This document shows positions 12,740 to 17,740 of a stretch of DNA of 17,740 nucleotides, in pieces. Position 1 is the first letter of the stretch, and each line of letters begins with the position of its first letter. The stretch is taken from NCBI GenBank assembly GCA_964534705.1, contig CAZHPY010000032.1:1-17740 (forward strand), in the 5' to 3' direction. The notes under the pieces are model-generated. The model was not told where the DNA came from, ran no database searches, and saw nothing but the letters and a program-made list of their open reading frames with translations. A program made the translations under genes and the position numbers. This DNA comes from CAZHPY01 sp964534705 (GTDB taxonomy: Bacteria > Omnitrophota > Gorgyraeia > 2-01-FULL-45-10).

Positions 12740-12841
12740 ATGCTAATTTTACGGCTGATCTTGATCGGATTCCTGCTTGGGATCGGCATTTATCTCGGAT
12801 TTATTTTTGTGAGATGGGTTATAGTCCTGCTGAAGCGCTAA
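12740..12841 (+). CDS. Small single-span membrane protein (33 aa)
   Basis: MLILRLILIGFLLGIGIYLG begins the sequence, which continues FIFVRWVIVLLKR: one hydrophobic span with Arg or Lys near both ends. GAGG (12731-12734) lies 5 bases before the ATG, overlapping the hflC stop, so it is placed as the last gene of the mscS-hflKC operon. Small single-span proteins often modulate membrane proteases or channels; association with HflKC/FtsH is inferred only from position. The family is not recognised, and chance translation cannot be excluded. Confidence 0.55.
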   Translation: MLILRLILIGFLLGIGIYLGFIFVRWVIVLLKR

Positions 12842-12873
12842 ATGCAGTTATAAACCTTATTGTCATTTTTTTG

Positions 12874-12901
12874 TTGATAATTGCAGGATCTCCTGTATAA
12901 T
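12874..12901 (+). promoter_or_regulatory. Promoter of the pfl-fhs operon
   Basis: TTGATA (12874-12879), a 16-base spacer and TATAAT (12896-12901). The predicted start near 12908 places the ZTP riboswitch at the very 5' end of the transcript. Confidence 0.75.
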
Positions 12902-12920
12902 ATAGTTACAATTTGGCTCA

Positions 12921-12988
12921 AAAAGCGTGACTGGCGGTAGACATGGGTAACCATGCGGGAGCGCGAATAAGCAAAATCGAACGCCTGG
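12921..12988 (+). ncRNA. ZTP (pfl-motif) riboswitch aptamer
   Basis: The conserved pfl-RNA blocks are present in order: GCGTGACTGGCG (12925-12936), a hairpin ATGGGTAACCAT (12943-12954), GGGAGCGC (12957-12964), and CGCCTGGG (12982-12989). GGCG (12933-12936) can form the known pseudoknot with CGCC (12982-12985). This class binds ZMP/ZTP, the signals of 10-formyl-THF shortage, and is known upstream of pfl, fhs, purH and glyA. The downstream genes here are exactly pflB, pflA and fhs. Confidence 0.92.
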
Positions 12989-13015
12989 GTTTTAAGGATC
13001 CAGGCGTTTATCTTT
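12980..13015 (+). terminator. Riboswitch expression platform: terminator
   Basis: AACGCCTGG (12980-12988) pairs perfectly with CCAGGCGTT (13000-13008), followed by TATCTTTTT. The left arm includes the aptamer's CGCC pseudoknot bases, so ligand binding should prevent the terminator: a genetic ON switch. Confidence 0.9.
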
Positions 13016-13033
13016 TTAAAAGGAGATCATGAC

Positions 13034-15244
13034 ATGTTTGTTCGAGGACGATGGGATAAAACAATAGACATAAGAGATTTTATTAATAGAAATTATAAGC
13101 CGTATGACGGCGATGGATCATTTTTATGCGGGCCTACCCTGAGGACCAAGAAGCTATGGCAGAAGTGTCTTAAGCTTTTTGAGAAAGAGCATAAGAATGG
13201 CGGCGTGTATGACATTGACGTATCGACTGTATCAACGATCACAAGCCATAAACCCGGTTATATAGATAAGAAGCTCGAGATCATTAAAGGATTGCAGACC
13301 GACAAGCCGCTTAAAAGAGCGATAAAACCGCTGGGCGGGATACGCGTAGTGGAGAAAGCCTGCAAGGACTATGGATATGAGCTGGATAGCAAGGTAAAAG
13401 AGATATATTTAAAATACCGGAAGACGCACAATGACAGCGTGTTTGATTCTTATACCAGTGATATATTAAGAGCCCGCGGCACCGGGCTTATTACAGGCCT
13501 GCCGGATAATTATTCAAGGGGAAGGATCATAGGCGATTACAGGAGGGTGGCGCTGTATGGTATAGAGAAGCTGATCAAAGTAAAAAAACACGATAAAGAG
13601 TTATTCGAGGACTATTCGTCTCAGGAGGCAATACAATTAAGAGAAGAAATAGCGGATCAAATAGGCGCTCTGGAAGATATCATAGAATTAGGCAGATCTT
13701 ACGGCTGTGATCTAAGGAGGCCTGCAGAAAATGCGAAAGAAGCTATCCAGTGGGTTTATCTTGCTTATCTTGCTGCCATAAAGGAGCAGGACGGAGCTGC
13801 CATGAGCTTAGGAAGCGTGAGTAATTTTTTTGATGTATATATTGAAAGAGATATTAATATAGGGTTATTGACCGAAGAGAAAGCGCAGGAATTGATAGAT
13901 GATTTTGTGATAAAACTGCGTATGGTGCGCCACCTGAGGCCAAAATCATATGATGAGATATTTGCCGGTGATCCGGTATGGATAACAGAGAGCATAGCCG
14001 GGGTTGGTATTGACGGAAGGCATAAAGTCACAAAGACATCTTACAGGTTTTTGCAGACTTTATACAACCTGGGTCCTGCGCCTGAGCCTAACCTTACGGT
14101 CCTATGGTCTTCCAGGCTTCCTGATAATTTTAAAAGATTCTGCGCCAAAGTGTCTATCACCACGAGCTCTATCCAGTATGAGAATGATGACCTGATGCGA
14201 TTGATAGGAGGAGATGATTACAGTATTTCCTGCTGCGTATCCCTGTTAAAAAACGGTAGCGAGATACAATACTTTGGAGCGAGATGTAATCTTGCCAAAG
14301 TTTTGTTATATGCGTTAAATGAGGGTAGGGACGAGATCACCGGAGAAAAGATCGTTCCGGGTATCGCGCCTGTGAGCTCCGATCCACTGGATCACGATGA
14401 AGTAAAACAGCGTTTTATGCAGGTATTGCGCTGGACGGCCAATACATATGTACAGGCTCTTAACATCATACATTCTTCACATGACAGGTATTATTATGAG
14501 AGATCGCAAATGGCATTGCTTAATACAGAGCCGACGCGCTATATGGCATTCGGCATCGCAGGCTTATCGGTTGTAGCTGATTCTTTGAGCGCTATTCGTT
14601 ATGCCAAGGTCAGGCCCATACGTAATAATAAAGGCCTTACGACAGATTTTAAGATCACCGGAGATTTTTACGCTTTCGGGAACGACGATGACAGGGTAGA
14701 CGGCAGGGCCGTTGACCTGGTGAATACATTCCTTGCGGAGATAAAAAAATATAAATTTTACAGGGATTCCCTTCCGGCAGTTTCTGTTCTTACTATTACT
14801 TCGAATGTTATGTATGGTAAAAAGACAGGGGCTACTCCAGATGGGAGAAAAAGAGGCGAGCCTTTTGCTCCCGGGGCAAACCCGATGCACGGTAGAGATA
14901 AAAGCGGGATCATAGCGTCCCTGAATTCCGTTGCAAGTATTCCTTATTCTGAATGCAGGGACGGTATATCGAACACATTTACTACTGTACCGGATACCTT
15001 AGGGAAGGCTCAAAGTGAGCGGATATCCAACCTCGTGGCTTTGCTTGATGGTTATTTTATAAAAGGAGCACATCATCTGAATATCAATGTGATCGATAAG
15101 AAAACACTTAAAGATGCAATGCGCTATCCGCATAAATATCCGCAGCTTACTATTCGCGTATCAGGATACGCAGTCCATTTTAACAAATTATTGCCTGATC
15201 AGCAGAAAGAGGTATTGGCAAGGACGTTCCATGAAGTCATGTAA
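13034..15244 (+). CDS. pflB: Pyruvate formate-lyase (formate C-acetyltransferase)
   Basis: 736 aa, close to the E. coli enzyme (760). It converts pyruvate and CoA to acetyl-CoA and formate using a glycyl radical. Key residues are visible: adjacent catalytic Cys C400-C401 in SISCCVSL, and the radical Gly G711 in RVSGYAVHF near the C-terminus. The N-terminus FVRGRWDKTIDIRDFINRNY and the blocks KPLGGIR, TGLPDNYSRGRIIGDYRR and GATPDGRKRGEPFAPGANPM are those of true PFL rather than diol or choline glycyl-radical enzymes. AGGAG (13021-13025) precedes the ATG. It is controlled by the ZTP riboswitch upstream, and its end overlaps pflA by 14 bases. Confidence 0.96.
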   Translation: MFVRGRWDKTIDIRDFINRNYKPYDGDGSFLCGPTLRTKKLWQKCLKLFEKEHKNGGVYDIDVSTVSTITSHKPGYIDKKLEIIKGLQTDKPLKRAIKPLGGIRVVEKACKDYGYELDSKVKEIYLKYRKTHNDSVFDSYTSDILRARGTGLITGLPDNYSRGRIIGDYRRVALYGIEKLIKVKKHDKELFEDYSSQEAIQLREEIADQIGALEDIIELGRSYGCDLRRPAENAKEAIQWVYLAYLAAIKEQDGAAMSLGSVSNFFDVYIERDINIGLLTEEKAQELIDDFVIKLRMVRHLRPKSYDEIFAGDPVWITESIAGVGIDGRHKVTKTSYRFLQTLYNLGPAPEPNLTVLWSSRLPDNFKRFCAKVSITTSSIQYENDDLMRLIGGDDYSISCCVSLLKNGSEIQYFGARCNLAKVLLYALNEGRDEITGEKIVPGIAPVSSDPLDHDEVKQRFMQVLRWTANTYVQALNIIHSSHDRYYYERSQMALLNTEPTRYMAFGIAGLSVVADSLSAIRYAKVRPIRNNKGLTTDFKITGDFYAFGNDDDRVDGRAVDLVNTFLAEIKKYKFYRDSLPAVSVLTITSNVMYGKKTGATPDGRKRGEPFAPGANPMHGRDKSGIIASLNSVASIPYSECRDGISNTFTTVPDTLGKAQSERISNLVALLDGYFIKGAHHLNINVIDKKTLKDAMRYPHKYPQLTIRVSGYAVHFNKLLPDQQKEVLARTFHEVM

Positions 15245-15986
15245 TAGGAAAACTCATATCGGCAGGGTCCATTCAATAGAAAGTTTTGCGACTCAGGATG
15301 GGCCCGGAATACGCTTTCTTGTATTTATGCAGGGGTGTGTCGCCGGTTGTTTGTATTGCCAGAATCCGGATACCTGGAATTTGAAAGCCGGCTTTGATAT
15401 GAGCGCAGAAGAGGTACTTGAAAAGGTAAAACGCTGTATGCCATATATAAAAGCATCCGGCGGAGGCATTACGGTTTCAGGAGGCGAGCCGCTTTTGCAG
15501 ATGGAGTTCCTTGTAGAGCTATTCAGGCTCTGCAAAATGAATAATATCCATACTGCGGTGGATACAAGCGCTTTCTATAATGGTCATAACAGGAAGTTAT
15601 TGCAGAAGCTCATTTCGCTTACAGACCTTTTTATACTGGATATAAAGGCTGCGCGTGAGACGTTGCATAAGAAGATAACGGCAAGGGCGTTAGGAGAGGT
15701 GATCGACCTTTTGCGCATGCTGGAATCAGGGAGAAAGCCTTATTGGCTGAGATACGTCCTTGTGCCCGGATTGAATGATTCAAAAGAAGATATACAGGCA
15801 TTAAAGAAAATTTTTGCCTGGCTCACCTGTTGTGAGAAATTTGAGTTCCTGCCATATCATACCCTTGGAAAACATAAATGGGAATATATGAAGCTCAAAT
15901 ATCCGTTGCGCAATACTCCTCCGGCAGGCCCGCAGCATATAAGAAAAGCTCAGCTTGTATTAAATAAAGAGAAAGGGCAGATATGA
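15231..15986 (+). CDS. pflA: Pyruvate formate-lyase-activating enzyme (radical SAM)
   Basis: 251 aa from the ATG at 15231, which gives a length close to E. coli PflA (246) and begins IGRVHSIESF a few residues in, as expected; an earlier in-frame ATG at 15114 would lie deep inside pflB. The 4Fe-4S motif GCVAGCLYC (C36, C40, C43) and the SAM-binding VSGGEPLLQ are intact. The enzyme abstracts a hydrogen from the PFL glycine to make the radical. It overlaps pflB upstream and fhs downstream (ATGA), showing tight coupling; the ribosome site is weak (AAGGACG), consistent with reinitiation. Confidence 0.95.
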   Translation: MKSCNRKTHIGRVHSIESFATQDGPGIRFLVFMQGCVAGCLYCQNPDTWNLKAGFDMSAEEVLEKVKRCMPYIKASGGGITVSGGEPLLQMEFLVELFRLCKMNNIHTAVDTSAFYNGHNRKLLQKLISLTDLFILDIKAARETLHKKITARALGEVIDLLRMLESGRKPYWLRYVLVPGLNDSKEDIQALKKIFAWLTCCEKFEFLPYHTLGKHKWEYMKLKYPLRNTPPAGPQHIRKAQLVLNKEKGQI

Positions 15987-17677
15987 AGACTGATATAGAG
16001 ATCGCTCGGGAAGTGAAGCTAAAGCCAATTTTAGAAATCGCTAAAAAAATAGGTATTTACGAGGATGAGCTGGAACTTCATGGAAAGTATAAGGCGAAGG
16101 TGGATCTTTCTATCCTAAAGCGGATAGAGGGCAATCATTGCGGCAAATATATAGATGTTACCGCTATTACCCCTACGCCGCTCGGCGAGGGCAAGACCGT
16201 TACTACGATAGGTTTGTCGCTTGGATTAGCCAAGTTAGGTAAAAAGGTTTCTACTTGTATACGGCAGCCATCGCTTGGGCCTGTGTTCGGCATAAAGGGG
16301 GGCGCTGCAGGCGGCGGGTATTCCCAGGTTGTGCCGATGGAGGATTTTAACCTGCATTTGACCGGTGATGTGCATGCGGTTGGCCTTGCCCATAATCTAT
16401 GCGCGGCATTTATCGATAATTCTCTCTACCATGGTAATAAATTAAACATAGATCCTTCGGCGATACTTTGGCGGAGGGTCGTGGATGTCAGCGACAGGTC
16501 TTTGCGTAACATTACCATAGGCCAGGGGACTAAGGAAGACGGTATCTCGCGGCAAACCGGTTTTGATATTACCGTGGCATCGGAGGTCATGGCGATCCTG
16601 GCTTTAGCCAGCGATCTTAAGGATCTGCGGCAGCGTTTAGGCAGGATAGTAGTTGCCTTTACCCATGATGGAAAGCCGGTTACTACCGAGGATCTAAAAG
16701 TGGCCGGGGCAATGGCAGTGCTTTTAAAAGACGCGATCAAGCCTACCCTTATGCAGACGACTGAACATACGCCCTGTTTTGTGCATGCCGGGCCATTTGC
16801 TAATATTGCCCATGGAAATAGCTCTATAATCGCCGACAGGATCGCGCTTAAGCTGAGCGATTATGTGGTTACAGAGAGCGGTTTTGGCGTTGATTGCGGC
16901 GCGGAGAAAGCCTTTAATATTAAATGCCGTATTGGCGGATTGGTGCCCAACGCAGTGGTGATCGTGTGTTCCGTCCGCGCGCTGAAGATGCATAGCGGGC
17001 GTTTCAAAGTAGTGGCAGGAAAACCTTTGAAGGAAAATTTATTAAAGGAAGATATTGATGCGGTTGAGCAGGGCGCGGTAAACCTGGAGAAGCATATTGA
17101 GAACATACGTTTATTCGGGTTGCCTGTGGTAGTGGCGATAAATAAATTTACTACTGATACCGATAAAGAAATAGAAGCTGTACGGAAAAAGGCCTTAGCT
17201 GCCGGCGCCGATGATGCGGTAGTAAGCGATGTGTGGGCAAGAGGCGGAGAGGGTGGGATGGAGTTAGCCAGGGCAGTAATTAAAGCCGCTGATAAGCCCT
17301 CTAATTTTAAGTTCCTGTATCCACTGGAGGAGTCTATTACGCAAAAAATCGAAAAGATAGCAATGAGTGTTTACGGCGCGCGGAAGGTTGAATATTCGCC
17401 TGAAGCAATGAAGAAGATAGAGCTTTATACCAAGCTTGGATATGATAAATTTCCTATTTGCATGGCAAAGACACATCTGTCTCTTTCTCATGATCCGGAA
17501 CTAAAAGGAAGGCCTGCAGGATTCACTATCCCTATCCGCGACATAAGGGTAGCGGCGGGAGCCGGTTTTTTGTATCCTTTGTGCGGCCAGATGCGCACGA
17601 TGCCCGGGCTGCCTTCGGAACCGGCCGGAACGCATATAGACCTGGATGAGAATGGTAATGTGCTTGGATTATTCTAA
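15983..17677 (+). CDS. fhs: Formate-tetrahydrofolate ligase
   Basis: 564 aa, the usual length (about 556-560). It makes 10-formyl-THF from formate, THF and ATP. The nucleotide loop TPTPLGEGKT (64-72) is intact, followed by QPSLGPVFGIKGGAAGGGYS and DVHAVGLAHNLCAAFIDN; the C-terminal MRTMPGLPSEPAG is also typical. Its place directly behind pflB-pflA means formate made by PFL can be captured at once for purine synthesis or one-carbon metabolism. It overlaps pflA by four bases and comes under the same ZTP riboswitch. No terminator is visible after it within the window. Confidence 0.97.
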   Translation: MKTDIEIAREVKLKPILEIAKKIGIYEDELELHGKYKAKVDLSILKRIEGNHCGKYIDVTAITPTPLGEGKTVTTIGLSLGLAKLGKKVSTCIRQPSLGPVFGIKGGAAGGGYSQVVPMEDFNLHLTGDVHAVGLAHNLCAAFIDNSLYHGNKLNIDPSAILWRRVVDVSDRSLRNITIGQGTKEDGISRQTGFDITVASEVMAILALASDLKDLRQRLGRIVVAFTHDGKPVTTEDLKVAGAMAVLLKDAIKPTLMQTTEHTPCFVHAGPFANIAHGNSSIIADRIALKLSDYVVTESGFGVDCGAEKAFNIKCRIGGLVPNAVVIVCSVRALKMHSGRFKVVAGKPLKENLLKEDIDAVEQGAVNLEKHIENIRLFGLPVVVAINKFTTDTDKEIEAVRKKALAAGADDAVVSDVWARGGEGGMELARAVIKAADKPSNFKFLYPLEESITQKIEKIAMSVYGARKVEYSPEAMKKIELYTKLGYDKFPICMAKTHLSLSHDPELKGRPAGFTIPIRDIRVAAGAGFLYPLCGQMRTMPGLPSEPAGTHIDLDENGNVLGLF

Positions 17678-17686
17678 AGGTTCCTC

Positions 17687-17714
17687 TTGTAGCAACACTC
17701 TTATGTGATATAAT
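17687..17714 (+). promoter_or_regulatory. Possible promoter for a gene beyond the window
   Basis: TTGTAG (17687-17692), a 16-base spacer and TATAAT (17709-17714), 10 bases after the fhs stop. It would drive a downstream gene on the + strand that is not included here. Confidence 0.55.
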
Positions 17715-17740
17715 ATATTCAATACAAGTGGTCTTGAAAT

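Noticed and set aside
15114..15230. Earlier start for pflA at 15114
   Set aside because: It would overlap 131 bases of pflB and add 39 residues not found in PflA; the 15231 start matches the family.

Overview
The window looks like a chromosomal segment of a Gram-negative anaerobe. It encodes outer-membrane and periplasmic envelope proteins (a barrel ending in an aromatic residue, a LolA-like carrier, an RND exporter). It also encodes oxygen-sensitive or anaerobe-typical functions: pyruvate formate-lyase with its radical-SAM activase, a rubrerythrin-like domain, desulforedoxin and formate-tetrahydrofolate ligase. An uncultured lineage such as Omnitrophota would fit, but that is an inference from gene style, not something the sequence proves. 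All convincing genes are on the + strand; I saw no tRNA, rRNA, CRISPR array or transposase.

Region 1 (1-2038): repeats and hairpins, then a micro-gene for a 16-residue Cys/Lys peptide with its own promoter, a stem-loop around its ribosome binding site, and a terminator. Next come a metallophosphoesterase-rubrerythrin-rubredoxin fusion, a desulforedoxin and a tiny Cys-rich protein. Region 2 (2059-7780): a consensus promoter with a candidate operator, then ArsR-family regulator, RND exporter, LolA-like periplasmic protein, outer-membrane barrel, DUF2892 membrane protein, a probable methyltransferase stump and a DsrE-family sulfur protein. This reads as one operon for export across both membranes, with a sulfur-handling tail.

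Region 3 (7800-9530): a secreted protein of unknown function, then a block that looks like a collapsed second copy of region 1 plus the end of region 2. That block holds a second, intact copy of the micro-gene and a frameshifted dsrE remnant. A secreted EF-hand protein with Gly-Pro-rich arms follows. Variants of one hairpin recur at four gene boundaries here.

Region 4 (9544-12841): a promoter and a leader with mutually exclusive hairpins precede an MscS-type channel, HflK, HflC and a 33-residue single-span membrane protein. Region 5 (12874-17677): a ZTP (pfl-motif) riboswitch with an overlapping terminator precedes pflB, pflA and fhs. The logic is coherent: low 10-formyl-THF raises ZTP, which should switch on formate production (PFL) and formate capture onto tetrahydrofolate (Fhs).

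The least familiar items are the duplicated Cys/Lys micro-gene, the phosphoesterase-rubrerythrin fusion with degraded iron ligands, the collapsed duplication, and the leader in front of mscS.
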